DNA of 64,000 nucleotides, taken from positions 180,760 through 244,759 of the forward strand of contig JAQBXR010000001.1 in the NCBI GenBank assembly GCA_027623295.1, in the 5' to 3' direction. Of the stretch, positions 19,947 to 30,445 are shown in pieces (position 1 is the first letter of the stretch; the number at the start of each line of letters is the position of its first letter). The stretch is from Planctomycetota bacterium (GTDB taxonomy: Bacteria; Planctomycetota; UBA1135). Below the pieces are notes generated by a model. That model had not been told where the DNA came from, did no database searches, and saw only the letters and a program-made list of their open reading frames with translations. The position numbers and the translations under genes are program-made.

Positions 19947-20489
19947 ATGTCGCGCATCGGTAACAAAGAAGTCACACTCCCTGCGGGAGTCACTGTCACA
20001 GTAAAGGCAAGTTCGGTTGAGGTAAAAGGATCTAAGGGACAACTCACGTTCCCACTGTTTCCTGAAGTCTCCGTCGCTGTGGAAGGCGAGATTGTCAAGG
20101 TCAGTCAGACCGGCGCCGGTTCTTCCAAGAATGCGGGTGCTCTTCACGGCCTCGTCCGCGCCAACATCGCCAATATGGTGGTTGGTGTAACCGAAGGCTA
20201 CTCCAAAGGCCTTGAGATTCAGGGAACTGGTTGGAACGCAAAACCAAACGGAACTGGAATCGAAATGCAGATTGGTTTCTGTCACACGGTCATTTGCACG
20301 CCTCCAGAAGGTGTGTCCGTGCAATGCACAAATCCGACCACCTTGTTGGTGTCCGGTATTGATAAGCAGGCTGTTGGTCAGTTCGCTGCCAACATCCGTC
20401 GCGTCCGTCCACCTGAGCCTTACAAAGGCAAAGGCATCCGTTACAAAGACGAGTTCGTTCGTCGCAAGGCAGGCAAATCCCTGACTTAA
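19947..20489 (+). CDS. rplF: Ribosomal protein uL6
   Basis: [19 protein letters not shown]...EVKGSKGQL...[27 protein letters not shown]. Confidence 0.97.
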   Translation: MSRIGNKEVTLPAGVTVTVKASSVEVKGSKGQLTFPLFPEVSVAVEGEIVKVSQTGAGSSKNAGALHGLVRANIANMVVGVTEGYSKGLEIQGTGWNAKPNGTGIEMQIGFCHTVICTPPEGVSVQCTNPTTLLVSGIDKQAVGQFAANIRRVRPPEPYKGKGIRYKDEFVRRKAGKSLT

Positions 20490-20491
20490 TC

Positions 20492-20866
20492 ATGGACCAT
20501 CTCCAACAAAAGAAGAAGTGGAAGAAACGCCATCGCAAGTCGATGGGTGTGCGCCGCCGCCTGCGCAACTCTTCCGATCGTCCGCGGTTGTCCATCTTCC
20601 GCAGTTCCAAGCACATTCATGTGCAGCTCATCGATGACATGGCTGGCGTCACTCTTGCGAGTGCGTCTACTTTGGACAAAGAAGTTGCCACCGAATGTGA
20701 GGGCAAGGACAAAACTACCAGCGCTCAAATTGTTGGCGCCAAAGTTGCCGAACGCGCAAGAGCGGCTGGCATTGAAGAAGTCATGTTTGATCGTGGCTGG
20801 TACCTCTACCATGGCCGCGTGAAGGCCCTTGCAGAAGCTGCCCGCGAGGGTGGTCTTAAGTTCTAG
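20492..20866 (+). CDS. rplR: Ribosomal protein uL18
   Basis: [40 protein letters not shown]...[26 protein letters not shown]. Confidence 0.96.
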   Translation: MDHLQQKKKWKKRHRKSMGVRRRLRNSSDRPRLSIFRSSKHIHVQLIDDMAGVTLASASTLDKEVATECEGKDKTTSAQIVGAKVAERARAAGIEEVMFDRGWYLYHGRVKALAEAAREGGLKF

Positions 20867-20878
20867 TCGAAAGAAGCC

Positions 20879-21391
20879 ATGTACAACAAACTACCTGAAT
20901 TCATCGACCGCACCGATGCTGAGAAGCTTGGTGAACTGAAAGAAGAGCGTATTACCGTAAACCGGACCGCCAAAGTGGTCAAAGGTGGACGTCGCTTTGC
21001 TTTCTCTGCTTTGACTGTAGTCGGCAACCAAGACGGCATCGTCGGTTTTGGTTTCGGCAAAGCAAAGGAGATTCCAGCAGCCATGCAGAAGGCCTTTAAA
21101 GATGGCCGTAAGCATTTGGTTCGCGTTCCTCGCGTTGGGACTACCATCCCGCATGAGATTGAAGGCATTTACTGTTCTTCAAAGGTTCGCATCATTCCTG
21201 CCTCTCCTGGTACCGGCATTATTGCGGGTAGCACGGTTCGCGCAGTGTTGGAACTTGCTGGTGTGCGCGACGTGCTCACCAAGTGTTACGGATCGACTAA
21301 CTCGATCAATCTGGTTAAAGCGACAATCGTCGCTCTTGGGGCTCTTCGCACCAAGGAAGAAATCGCAGAACTGCGTGGAGTAGAACTCTAA
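20879..21391 (+). CDS. rpsE: Ribosomal protein uS5
   Basis: ERITVNRTAKVVKGGRRFAFSALTVVGNQDGIVGFGFGKAKEIPAAMQKAFKDGRK. Confidence 0.98.
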   Translation: MYNKLPEFIDRTDAEKLGELKEERITVNRTAKVVKGGRRFAFSALTVVGNQDGIVGFGFGKAKEIPAAMQKAFKDGRKHLVRVPRVGTTIPHEIEGIYCSSKVRIIPASPGTGIIAGSTVRAVLELAGVRDVLTKCYGSTNSINLVKATIVALGALRTKEEIAELRGVEL

Positions 21392-21837
21392 TGCAAATTC
21401 ATGATGTTACATCTCGTGGTCACAACCACGATAAGCGCAAGCGAGTCGGCCGTGGTGTCGGTTCCGGCAAAGGTAAGACTGCAGGTCGTGGCCATAATGG
21501 TCAGCTTAGTCGTTCTGGAGACAATCCTCGGATTGGTTTCGAGGGTGGGCAAATGCCTATCTTCCGCCGTATGCCTAAGCGTGGATTCACCAACGCACGC
21601 TTCAAGAAGAACTACACCTTAGTCAACGTCGAAGCTCTTGCAGCATTCGAAAATGGCGAAGTGATTGATCTCAAGTCTGTTCTCGACCGTGGTCTTGCCC
21701 GTAAAACCGGCGACATGCTTAAGGTTCTTGGACAGGGTGAAATCTCTCATAAGGTGACCGTCAAGGCTCACAAGTTCTCAGGTACTGCCAAGACCAAGAT
21801 TGAAGCTGCCGGCGGTTCCGTCGAGTTGCTCGACTAA
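21391..21837 (+). CDS. rplO: Ribosomal protein uL15
   Basis: KRVGRGVGSGKGKTAGRGHNGQLSRSG...FEGGQMPIFRRMPKRGF. Confidence 0.97.
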   Translation: MQIHDVTSRGHNHDKRKRVGRGVGSGKGKTAGRGHNGQLSRSGDNPRIGFEGGQMPIFRRMPKRGFTNARFKKNYTLVNVEALAAFENGEVIDLKSVLDRGLARKTGDMLKVLGQGEISHKVTVKAHKFSGTAKTKIEAAGGSVELLD

Positions 21838-21843
21838 TCAACG

Positions 21844-23172
21844 ATGGACAAATTTCTGACCATCCTGCGCGTTCCTGAGTTGCGTGCAAAAATCTCTACG
21901 ACGTTCCTGTTGTTGTTCATTTATCGCTTGGGGTTTCATGTCCCATTGCCTGGTATTGATCTTTCTGCAGTAGCGTCGGCAGCAAGTAAAGCGGATTCCA
22001 ATGCCTTGTTCGGCATTATGAATGCGTTTACTGGTGCAGGCATGGGCCAAGCGGTCCTGTTTTCGCTGGGTGTGATGCCATATATTTCGGCATCCATTAT
22101 TTTCAGCCTTCTCACTAAGGTGGTACCTTCTTTGGAAGCGCTCTCTAAAGAAGGGGCTTCTGGTCAGAAGAAAATCAATCAGCTCACTCGGATAGCGACC
22201 ATTCCAATCTGTTTACTGCAGGGATTGTTTGTGGTTTTCGGTGTGGTTTACAACCCTGCCTATGGCCTCATGCCAGAAGGTGGATCCTTCTTCTACACGG
22301 TAGCCATCATGCTCGCATTAACTGCAGGCACGATGTTCATCATGTGGATCGGTGAACAAATCACCGAATACGGACTTGGTAACGGTGTATCCCTGATCAT
22401 TATGGCAGGAATCATCGCGAACTTGCCTAGCACCGTACAAAAGGCTTTCGCTCTCCGTGACGACGCCCACCAGTTGGGAGTCACCCTTGCTGTGATGTGG
22501 GTTGTGATTGTGATCGTGGTGGTTTACCTCACCCGAGGTCAGCGCCGCATTCCGATTCAACAAGCAAAGCTGACTCGTGGCCGCAAGGTCATGGGGGGGC
22601 AGCGCCATTACTTACCGATTAAGGTAAACCAGGCTGGCGTGATGCCCATCATCTTTGCTTCTGCGCTATTCATTGTTCCGAGCGTGCTCGGCTCGATGCC
22701 CGGATTCGGTTGGATGCGCAACCTCATGGACACTGCGGGCTTTACTTACATTGCCCTCTACTCGGCCATGATTATTGGTTTCTCGTTCATGTGGACGAGA
22801 CTGATGTTCCAGCCCGATGACATTGCTAGCAATCTAAAGGACCAAGGTTCTTTCATACCTGGCATTCGTCCTGGAAAGGCAACATCCGAATATCTCAGCT
22901 TCGTTCTGGATCGGATTACCCTTGCTGGTTCCATTTTCCTCGCGGTGATCGCGGTTATGCCAAACATCTTGATTGGTAATCTCCACGTGAACCCGATGAT
23001 TGCTTACTTCCTCGGTGGTACTTCCATTCTGATTGTTGTGGGTGTAGCCCTCGACATGGTGGATCGCCTCAATGCCCAGCTCGTGATGCGCAACTACGAA
23101 GGCTTCATGAAGGGCAGCTCCAAGGGTAAGAAAGGTAAGGGCAGCGGCAAAGCTTCCTGGACCCGCAAGTAA
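21844..23172 (+). CDS. secY: Preprotein translocase subunit SecY
   Basis: 442 aa, multi-TM; IYRLGFHVPLPGID, ITEYGLGNGVSLIIMAGI, LPIKVNQAGVMPIIFA, RPGKATSEYL. Confidence 0.98.
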   Translation: MDKFLTILRVPELRAKISTTFLLLFIYRLGFHVPLPGIDLSAVASAASKADSNALFGIMNAFTGAGMGQAVLFSLGVMPYISASIIFSLLTKVVPSLEALSKEGASGQKKINQLTRIATIPICLLQGLFVVFGVVYNPAYGLMPEGGSFFYTVAIMLALTAGTMFIMWIGEQITEYGLGNGVSLIIMAGIIANLPSTVQKAFALRDDAHQLGVTLAVMWVVIVIVVVYLTRGQRRIPIQQAKLTRGRKVMGGQRHYLPIKVNQAGVMPIIFASALFIVPSVLGSMPGFGWMRNLMDTAGFTYIALYSAMIIGFSFMWTRLMFQPDDIASNLKDQGSFIPGIRPGKATSEYLSFVLDRITLAGSIFLAVIAVMPNILIGNLHVNPMIAYFLGGTSILIVVGVALDMVDRLNAQLVMRNYEGFMKGSSKGKKGKGSGKASWTRK

Positions 23173-23174
23173 TC

Positions 23175-23744
23175 ATGATTACCATTCTCCTTGGCGCTCC
23201 CGGTGTGGGAAAAGGTACGCAGGCTCAGCTTGCTGCTGGAGCGCATGGTTGGATTCATCTTTCTACTGGCGAACTTCTCCGTGAAGAGGTTGCTGCTGGA
23301 AGCGAGTTGGGTACCCAGGCCAATGAATTCATGAGCCGTGGGGATTTAGTCCCTGACGAAGTCATGGTTGGGATGGTTGCTGCACGAATTGAGTCCCTCT
23401 CGCCAGAGGATGTCCTCCTGCTCGACGGATTTCCTCGGACTTTAGTCCAAGCAAAGGCTTTAGAGGCGGCTTCTCCTAGCGGTTCTATTGGGCTGGCGCT
23501 ATACTTCACGGCTGCCGACTCCGTCCTAACACAACGTTTGTTAGGCCGTGGAAGGAAGGATGACACTGAAAACGTTATCCAACACCGTCTCTCGGTTTAC
23601 CGGGAAACGACTCAACCCTTGGTTGCTTTCTATAGCGAACGAGGACTCCTTTCTGAGGTTAATGCTGACCGCCCAGTCGAAGATGTCCAATCGGATTTCC
23701 TCAACACTGTGCAGAACGCTCTCGGGAAAACCAACCTAGCCTAA
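23175..23744 (+). CDS. adk: Adenylate kinase
   Basis: [17 protein letters not shown]...HLSTGELLR...[12 protein letters not shown]. Confidence 0.95.
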   Translation: MITILLGAPGVGKGTQAQLAAGAHGWIHLSTGELLREEVAAGSELGTQANEFMSRGDLVPDEVMVGMVAARIESLSPEDVLLLDGFPRTLVQAKALEAASPSGSIGLALYFTAADSVLTQRLLGRGRKDDTENVIQHRLSVYRETTQPLVAFYSERGLLSEVNADRPVEDVQSDFLNTVQNALGKTNLA

Positions 23745-23749
23745 TCTGC

Positions 23750-23998
23750 ATGGCTAAAGAAGAGCCCATTACATTGACTGCCGTCGTCAAGGAAACACTT
23801 CCTGGCGCGACCTTCAATGTGGAACTCGAGAATGGACAGCAGATTCTCGCTCACATCTCTGGAAAAATGCGCATGCACTACATTCGCATCACTCCCGGAG
23901 ACACCGTTACCATCGAACTGTCGCCATACGATCTAACTCGCTGCCGCATTGTGTATCGAGGAGAACGTCGTCGGCGCTACGGCCGTGGCCCTAGCTAA
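23750..23998 (+). CDS. infA: Translation initiation factor IF-1
   Basis: [60 protein letters not shown]. Confidence 0.97.
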   Translation: MAKEEPITLTAVVKETLPGATFNVELENGQQILAHISGKMRMHYIRITPGDTVTIELSPYDLTRCRIVYRGERRRRYGRGPS

Positions 23999-24027
23999 AC
24001 GGCCCAACAAAATACGAATCTAGAAAG

Positions 24028-24144
24028 ATGAAAGTCCGCGCATCCGTCCGCCGCATTTGCGGTTCCTGCAAGGTGATCCGTCGCCATGGCAAAGTCCGTG
24101 TCATTTGTAGCCATGATCCTCGCCATAAACAGGTTCAGGGTTAA
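24028..24144 (+). CDS. rpmJ: Ribosomal protein bL36 (not in supplied ORF track)
   Basis: Read by eye: [38 protein letters not shown], stop TAA. Confidence 0.95.
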   Translation: MKVRASVRRICGSCKVIRRHGKVRVICSHDPRHKQVQG

Positions 24145-24181
24145 TCCCAGTTCCATTTAATCCCATTCCTGAGCGAAGAAA

Positions 24182-24565
24182 ATGCCCCGCCTCATTGGTG
24201 TAGACATCCCGAACGACAAGCGCACTGTGATTGCGTTGACCTATCTCTATGGAGTAGGCAACACCACGGCTGCGAAGATCTGTGAAGATCTGAACTTGGA
24301 CCCAAACCGTCGTGCAAAAGAGTTGTCTGATGACGAACTCTCCAGCATCGCGGTTTACATGGAAGCGAACTGTGTCGTCGAAGGTTTACTTCGTCGTACC
24401 AACACTCAGGCGATTAACCGCCTGCGTGAAATCGCCTGTTATCGCGGGTTACGTCACCGTCGGGGACTTCCAGTTCGTGGCCAACGTACTCGTACCAACG
24501 CACGTGGCCGTAAAGGTCCAAAGAAGACGGTTGCCGGCAAGAAGTCGGTGAAGTCGATGAAGTAA
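24182..24565 (+). CDS. rpsM: Ribosomal protein uS13
   Basis: MPRLIGVDIPNDKRTVIALTYLYGVGNTTAAKI...RGLRHRRGLPVRGQRTRTNARGRKG. Confidence 0.98.
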   Translation: MPRLIGVDIPNDKRTVIALTYLYGVGNTTAAKICEDLNLDPNRRAKELSDDELSSIAVYMEANCVVEGLLRRTNTQAINRLREIACYRGLRHRRGLPVRGQRTRTNARGRKGPKKTVAGKKSVKSMK

Positions 24566-24612
24566 GCCCAGCTTGCATCCCATTCAAAGCAACAGCTTAA
24601 AAGAACAGAAAG

Positions 24613-25005
24613 ATGAGTGCAGCCCGCAGCAGTAGTAGCAAACGCAAATTAAAGAAGTGCGGTGCCCGTGGCATCGCGTTCGTGCGTTCTACGTTCAACA
24701 ACACGATCATCACTTTGACCGACCCCAAAGGGAACACCATTGCATGGGGTTCACCTGGCGGCGTTGGATACAAAGGGTCTCGTAAATCAACTCCCTTTGC
24801 CGCACAACAAGCCGCAATTCGCGCTGCAGAAACCGCATCAAAGATGGGTTTGCGCGAGGTTGAAGTCCGTGTAAAGGGCCCAGGTTCCGGTCGCGAAAGC
24901 GCGATCCGGGGTCTGAATCATGGTGGCCTTCGGGTCACTTCCATTGAGGATTTTACTCCGTTGCCACACAACGGTTGCCGCCCGCCTAAAAAGCGTCGCG
25001 TCTGA
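24613..25005 (+). CDS. rpsK: Ribosomal protein uS11
   Basis: [46 protein letters not shown]...[15 protein letters not shown]. Confidence 0.98.
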   Translation: MSAARSSSSKRKLKKCGARGIAFVRSTFNNTIITLTDPKGNTIAWGSPGGVGYKGSRKSTPFAAQQAAIRAAETASKMGLREVEVRVKGPGSGRESAIRGLNHGGLRVTSIEDFTPLPHNGCRPPKKRRV

Positions 25006-25049
25006 TCCCCATTTTTCTTCTAGGCCTAGAAACCCAGTAACGAATTAAC

Positions 25050-26066
25050 ATGCGCATCCGCTGGCGTGACTTCGAACTACCATCCGGTGTTGTTCAAGAG
25101 CAGTCATCTGCTTCTGACACCTACGGTAAGTTCATCATCGAGCCCTTTGAACAGGGCTTCGGCCATTCCATTGGAAATGGTCTCCGTCGTGTTTTGCTTG
25201 GATCTATCGAGGGCACTGCAGTTACTGCAGTCGAAATCGAAGGTGTCGAGCACGAATTCCGCACCATTGAAGGTGTGGTGGAAGATGTCACTCAATTGGT
25301 CCTGGCGTTTAAGCGCCTTTGTGTCCAAGTTAATGTGGCTGAGCTCCCGGTCACTCTGACTCTTGATAAGTCGGAAGAAGGTGTCGTAACCGCAGCGGAC
25401 ATTAAATGTCCAGCGGGTGTCGAGATCATCAACCAGGACCTCGCTCTTTGCACATTAAGTGGCAAGAATGCTGCTGTTTCCGTCAAGCTCACAGTTCGTC
25501 GCGGCCGCGGTTACGTTGCTGCTGAAGAAACTGGTGAATCTATGGACGAAATCGGCATCATCCCGCTTGACGCAGCTTACAGCCCTGTGCTGCGCGTGCG
25601 TTATGGCGTAGAGGCCACCCGTGTGGGTAAGTTCACCAACTACGATCGTCTGGTTCTGGAAATCTGGACCGATGGCACCGTAAAGCCAGACATGGCATTG
25701 GTGGAAGCTGCGAAAATCTATCGCAAGCACCTCAACCCATTCGTTCAGTTCAATAACGCTGTGCAAGGCGTCTCGGTCGTGGATGAAGTCCAGGCCGTCG
25801 ATGCTGCTGCCGAGCGTCGTCGCGAGCGCATGATTGGCCTCCTTAGTGAGCCGATTGAGCGTCTTGATCTGTCAACCCGCGCACGTAACTGTCTAGATGT
25901 TGCAGAAGTGCGGACCCTCGAGGACTTGGTGTTTAAGGCTCCGGATGAGCTCTTGGCTATCAAGAACCTTGGCCAAACTGTTCTTACCGAGATCGATCGC
26001 AAATTGGGCGATCTCGACCTCTCCATTGGCATGGACCGAGAAGCCCTTCTAGGGGCCTCCAAATAG
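25050..26066 (+). CDS. rpoA: RNA polymerase alpha subunit
   Basis: FIIEPFEQGFGHSIGNGLRRVLLGSIEGTAVTAVEIEGVEHEF...RNCLDVAEVRTLEDLVFKAPDELLAIKNLGQTVLTEI. Confidence 0.98.
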   Translation: MRIRWRDFELPSGVVQEQSSASDTYGKFIIEPFEQGFGHSIGNGLRRVLLGSIEGTAVTAVEIEGVEHEFRTIEGVVEDVTQLVLAFKRLCVQVNVAELPVTLTLDKSEEGVVTAADIKCPAGVEIINQDLALCTLSGKNAAVSVKLTVRRGRGYVAAEETGESMDEIGIIPLDAAYSPVLRVRYGVEATRVGKFTNYDRLVLEIWTDGTVKPDMALVEAAKIYRKHLNPFVQFNNAVQGVSVVDEVQAVDAAAERRRERMIGLLSEPIERLDLSTRARNCLDVAEVRTLEDLVFKAPDELLAIKNLGQTVLTEIDRKLGDLDLSIGMDREALLGASK

Positions 26067-26076
26067 GAGAATTGCA

Positions 26077-26469
26077 ATGCGTCACCGCGTAAAGACTAAT
26101 AAATTCTCCCGTACTGGCGCACACCGCCGTGCCCTCGCTCGTAACCTCTTCCAAGCACTCATTCTTCATGAGCGGATTGAGACTACCGTGCCCAAGGCTA
26201 AGGCTCACCGCCCGTACGCTGAGAAGCTCATCACTTTGGCTAAGGTAAAGAACTTGCACAACTTCCGTCGTGCATTGGCTATCCTTGGCAATGATCGCAA
26301 AACAACCACTAAGTTGTTTGATGTCATCGGCCCTCGTTTTAAGGATCGTCCAGGCGGTTACACCCGCATCCTCAAGTTGGCAAAGCCACGCTTGGGTGAT
26401 AACGCTCCAGTCGCAATCTGGGAGCTCGTTGAGCGCTCCGAGAAAGAGGCTGAAGTTGCCGCGGATTAG
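26077..26469 (+). CDS. rplQ: Ribosomal protein bL17
   Basis: MRHRVKTNKFSRTGAHRRALARNLFQALILHERIETTVPKAKAHRPYAEKLITLAK. Confidence 0.97.
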   Translation: MRHRVKTNKFSRTGAHRRALARNLFQALILHERIETTVPKAKAHRPYAEKLITLAKVKNLHNFRRALAILGNDRKTTTKLFDVIGPRFKDRPGGYTRILKLAKPRLGDNAPVAIWELVERSEKEAEVAAD

Positions 26470-26489
26470 ATTCGTTTTAAAATGAAGCA

Positions 26490-26526
26490 CGGCTGGCAGG
26501 TTTATTCCTGCCAGCCGTTTTTTTTC
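26490..26526 (+). terminator. Rho-independent terminator after rplQ (end of ribosomal super-cluster)
   Basis: CGGCTGGCAGG-tttatt-CCTGCCAGCCG followed by T8. Confidence 0.92.
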
Positions 26527-26564
26527 AAGCCCAAAGATTTGAGGCGATGCTCCTGAGAGGAGGA

Positions 26565-29500
26565 TTATCGGCTCCAAGCCGGTTTTTTCTCGCGCTCCAC
26601 AATGCCACGTTCCATGACGGCTCGAGCGCAGTCAGCACCTAGCAATAGGTTGAGTTCATCGATCAGCTGTGAATCTAACTTCACGGACCACTCGGTGCCG
26701 GCGCGAATGAAACGCGCAATTCCTTGCTGGTCGTGGGTCAGGAAGCGGACTCTTGATTCACCAGAATGGGTCTGAAGTAATTTTTGAATGGCCTCAATGG
26801 GAGGGTTGCCCGCCGGAAGATGGATTTCGAGTGCTCCCTTCAAGCGCATGTCTTCTTTTGTTCCGAGTGGCTCAATGTGTTCCACAATCATCTCCGGTTC
26901 ATCATTTGAGATTTGGATGCGTCCGTGGAAAAGGCCAACAAAATCTTCTTCTAAAAAGTGTGCTACTTCTTCCCATACGCGTGGAAAAACCACAGCAGGG
27001 GTGGAGCCATAAAGATCTTCTATTTTCATCTTGGCGAACTTCTTAGCTGGATCCTTGCGCGTACCGCGTACAGCCAGCATGGTTGCGATTCCCGGTAGTG
27101 CTAGTTTGGCATCGTCTCCGGCCTCTTTGGCTGAGCGGCTCGTCCAAGGGCTAAGCCCACCAAGAATGTGACGGAAATCGTCAAGTGGGTGCGCGGTCAG
27201 GTAGAGGCCTAAGGTCTCCTTCTCATGCTGTAGCAATAGCTTTAATTCTGGAGCGGACAGCTCCGAGGCGGTTTTCAGAATGCCATCTTTGGTATCGGAT
27301 GCCGAAACTGGCACCGGTTCTGGAGCGCCAAAGAGCATGCCCTGACCTTTTGCTCGGTCCTTGGCTAGGCTCGAGGCATAACGCAGGCGGTCTTCCAGTT
27401 GTGGAATGATGTGCACTCGGGATTCCCCGAAGACATCGAAAGCGCCGGCCTTCGCCAGGCTTTCGAAAGTACCTTTATTGATACTGGAGGCTACGCCATT
27501 TACGAAAACATCGTCTAGGTTTTCGAAGACTCCGTTTTCTTGTTTTATGCGCAGGTTAATCAAGGTTTCGGCAGCACCGCCGCCTACTCCTTTAATGGCC
27601 TCAAGCCCAAAACGAATACGCTCGCCGTCCAATACATGGAAACGCCGATGTGAAGTGTTGATGCACGGAGGTTCCAAGCGCACGGCATGTTTACGCGCAT
27701 CTTCAATCAAGGAACGGAGTTTCTCCGTATCGGATGCTTCATAGGTGAATGATGCTGCGTAGAACTCCGCAGGATGATGCGCTTTCATATACGCTGCTTG
27801 GTAAGTCACCATGGCGTAGGCGGCCGAGTGTGACTTGTTGAAGCCATACTCCGCAAACTTCTTCATCATCTCCCAGATTTCGATAGCCACGGCTTCTGGG
27901 ACTTCGCGTTCCTGCGCGCCCTCGAGAAACTTGGGCTCGAACTGTTCCATGAGTTCAAGGCTTTTCTTGCCCATGGCCTTGCGTAGTGAATCTGCATCAG
28001 CCAGGGAGAAACCACCCATGCGTTGCGCCACCCGCATAATCTGTTCCTGATAGATCAGCACTCCATAGGTCTCGCTCAGAATTGGCTCGAGAATCGGATG
28101 CTGGTAGCTCACTTCCTCTTTGCCGTGTTTCCGTAGAGCAAAGGTGGTGTGAAGCCCAGACCCAAGTGGACCAGGACGGAACAGGGCCAAAACTGCAATG
28201 ATGTCCTCATAGCAGGAAGGCTTGATGTCGGCGAGCAACTTGCGCATGCCGCCAGATTCCAGCTGAAAGACACCCTCGGTGTCGCCTTTGCAGAGCAGTT
28301 CGTACACTGCAGGCTCATCAAGGGGGAGGTCATCGAGCTCAATCGGGTCGCCGCCGAGCCGTACCACCTGAGAAACGGCTTCCTGCAGAATCGACAAGGT
28401 GCGAAGGCCCAAGAAGTCCATTTTGAGCAATCCATATTGCTCGCAGTACTTCATATCCCATTGCGTGGTTAAGTTGCCAGAGACCTTGGCAAGCGGAATG
28501 ATGTCGCGCAAAGGTTCATCTGCAATGATGACGCCGGCTGCGTGAATGCCGGAATTGCGGCACAACCCTTCCACTTTCAGCGCTAATCCAAACCACTCTT
28601 TGTGTAGCTCGGAGTTCTCAAAGGCTTCCTTCAGGTCCAGTTCGTCCTCAATTGCTTTGGCTAACTTTACGCCAGGGCCATTGGGAATTTTCTTCGCCAT
28701 CTTGTCGACTTCCGACAGGGGCACATCCATGACTCGGCCCATGTCACGCAATGCGTTCTTTGCCTTTAGCTTTCCAAAGGTAATGATCTGACATACGTTT
28801 TCGCTGCCGTAACGCTCGCGCGTGTAGTGAATCATTTCCTCGCGGCGATCCTTGCAGAAGTCGATATCGATATCCGGCATCGATATCCGCGAAGGGTTGA
28901 GGAATCGTTCGAACAGCAAGTCGTATTTCAGCGGGTCAATCCGGGTGATGCCTAATACGAAAGCAATGATCGAGCCCGCTGCCGAACCACGACCAGGTCC
29001 GACTGGAATTCCACAATCACGCGCATAGCGAATCAAGTCCCAAACAATTAGGAAGTAGGAAACGAAGCCCATCTCGGTGATGACCCCAAATTCAAATTCC
29101 AACCGACTCCGTGCTTCTTCGGGATTTCCAGGATAGAAATGAGAAAATCCCTTCTCACACAAATCGCGGAATAACTGGTCTGGAGTGCGCTCATCGTCTG
29201 TTTTGAAAACGGGGAGGCGCAAGCGGCCAATCTCTAGCTCGACATCGATTCGGTCAGCAACGAGTTGAGTATTGCGCAATGCTTCCGGTAGGTCGGAGAA
29301 AATGCGATTCATTTCCTCGCGTTTACGGAAGTACAAAGTGTCTGTGTCCATGCGCCAGCGATCAGGGTCTGCCAAACGCGAGCCGGTGTTCAGACAAATC
29401 ATGGCATCTTGTGCGGCACAATCTTCATGGCGCAAATAATGAATGTCGTTTGTCGCCACTAGGGGAGCATTCATGGCACCCTTCAATCGGGCCATGCCTT

Positions 29501-30062
29501 CGGTCAACTTGTCCTGAATGTCAATACCGTTGCGCATGACTTCCAAGTAATAGTTTTCCTGGCCGAACATGTCCTGCAAGCGTCCGGACATTTCAATTGC
29601 GCCCTTTTCATCTTCGACCCGCAACAACTTATTCACCGGGCCACTCATGCAACCCGATAAGCAGGTGATGCCGGCCGCTTTCTCGGCGATTAAATCTAAA
29701 TCCACGCGCGGACGGAAATGATGTCCGTCAATATGCGCTGCCGAACTTAACTGCATCAAGTTCTTCCAGCCCACGGCATCGTTCGCTAGCAGGGTTAAAT
29801 GCGAATAAGGATTTTCATGCTTATTGTGGCCCTTATGCATGGATTGGGCAGCCACGTAGACTTCGCAGCCTAAAATCGGCTTGACACCTTCTTTGCGGCA
29901 CGCTTGGTAGAACTCCATCGCGCCAAAAAGGTTGCCATGATCGGTAATGGCGATGGCATCGTGACCGTCTTCCACGGCCGCTTTGACCAATTTTTTGATC
30001 GGATTTGCCCCATCTAGCAGGCTGTATTCCGTGTGAACGTGAAGGTGAACGAAGGGCTCCAT
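26565..30062 (-). CDS. dnaE: DNA polymerase III alpha subunit
   Basis: 1165 aa; PHP domain FVHLHVHTEYSLLDGA...AITDHGNLFGAMEFYQACRKEGVKPILGCEVYVA; GPGRGSAAGSIIAFVLGITRIDPLKYDLLFERFLNP; MPDIDIDFCKDRR. Confidence 0.98.
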   Translation of the reverse strand: MEPFVHLHVHTEYSLLDGANPIKKLVKAAVEDGHDAIAITDHGNLFGAMEFYQACRKEGVKPILGCEVYVAAQSMHKGHNKHENPYSHLTLLANDAVGWKNLMQLSSAAHIDGHHFRPRVDLDLIAEKAAGITCLSGCMSGPVNKLLRVEDEKGAIEMSGRLQDMFGQENYYLEVMRNGIDIQDKLTEGMARLKGAMNAPLVATNDIHYLRHEDCAAQDAMICLNTGSRLADPDRWRMDTDTLYFRKREEMNRIFSDLPEALRNTQLVADRIDVELEIGRLRLPVFKTDDERTPDQLFRDLCEKGFSHFYPGNPEEARSRLEFEFGVITEMGFVSYFLIVWDLIRYARDCGIPVGPGRGSAAGSIIAFVLGITRIDPLKYDLLFERFLNPSRISMPDIDIDFCKDRREEMIHYTRERYGSENVCQIITFGKLKAKNALRDMGRVMDVPLSEVDKMAKKIPNGPGVKLAKAIEDELDLKEAFENSELHKEWFGLALKVEGLCRNSGIHAAGVIIADEPLRDIIPLAKVSGNLTTQWDMKYCEQYGLLKMDFLGLRTLSILQEAVSQVVRLGGDPIELDDLPLDEPAVYELLCKGDTEGVFQLESGGMRKLLADIKPSCYEDIIAVLALFRPGPLGSGLHTTFALRKHGKEEVSYQHPILEPILSETYGVLIYQEQIMRVAQRMGGFSLADADSLRKAMGKKSLELMEQFEPKFLEGAQEREVPEAVAIEIWEMMKKFAEYGFNKSHSAAYAMVTYQAAYMKAHHPAEFYAASFTYEASDTEKLRSLIEDARKHAVRLEPPCINTSHRRFHVLDGERIRFGLEAIKGVGGGAAETLINLRIKQENGVFENLDDVFVNGVASSINKGTFESLAKAGAFDVFGESRVHIIPQLEDRLRYASSLAKDRAKGQGMLFGAPEPVPVSASDTKDGILKTASELSAPELKLLLQHEKETLGLYLTAHPLDDFRHILGGLSPWTSRSAKEAGDDAKLALPGIATMLAVRGTRKDPAKKFAKMKIEDLYGSTPAVVFPRVWEEVAHFLEEDFVGLFHGRIQISNDEPEMIVEHIEPLGTKEDMRLKGALEIHLPAGNPPIEAIQKLLQTHSGESRVRFLTHDQQGIARFIRAGTEWSVKLDSQLIDELNLLLGADCARAVMERGIVEREKKPAWSR

Positions 30063-30135
30063 CGACAGGCCTTAGACTAGCAGAGAATGGCTTTCGGATG
30101 GGTCAGGATGATGTCTTGGAATTCTTGTTCGAAGC

Positions 30136-30164
30136 TTGACGTGGGGGCCGGGAGAGGTTGAAAT
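30136..30164 (+). promoter_or_regulatory. Putative sigma70 promoter for tRNA-Arg
   Basis: TTGACG (30136-30141), 17-nt spacer, TGAAAT (30159-30164), 14 nt before tRNA 5' end. Confidence 0.45.
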
Positions 30165-30178
30165 CTCCCCTCCAAAAC

Positions 30179-30255
30179 GCGCCCGTAGCTCAACTGGATA
30201 GAGCACCTGACTACGGATCAGGAGGTTGGGGGTTCGAATCCTCCCGGGCGCGCCA
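30179..30255 (+). tRNA. tRNA-Arg, anticodon ACG, CCA encoded
   Basis: Cloverleaf by eye: acceptor GCGCCCG/CGGGCGC, anticodon arm CCTGA-CTACGGA-TCAGG, T loop TTCGAAT. Confidence 0.97.
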
Positions 30256-30357
30256 CTCCCACGCCGATTTTCCGCGCTAACACGGGATCGACTTTCTCGC
30301 GGCTACCCCCAGATTCTTTGAGTTGGGTTGACGTCGCTTCGCAACGTCGGCTACGCC

Positions 30358-30375
30358 TCGAATCCTCCCGGGCGC
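30358..30375 (+). repeat. 18-bp duplicate of the tRNA-Arg 3' end
   Basis: TCGAATCCTCCCGGGCGC identical to 30234-30251 inside the tRNA. Confidence 0.85.
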
Positions 30376-30445
30376 CATTTAAATCATGGTACTTCTCTTC
30401 CCGCTACGTCAGCCAGGGTCTCAAGAGGAAAGGGACGTGGCAATT

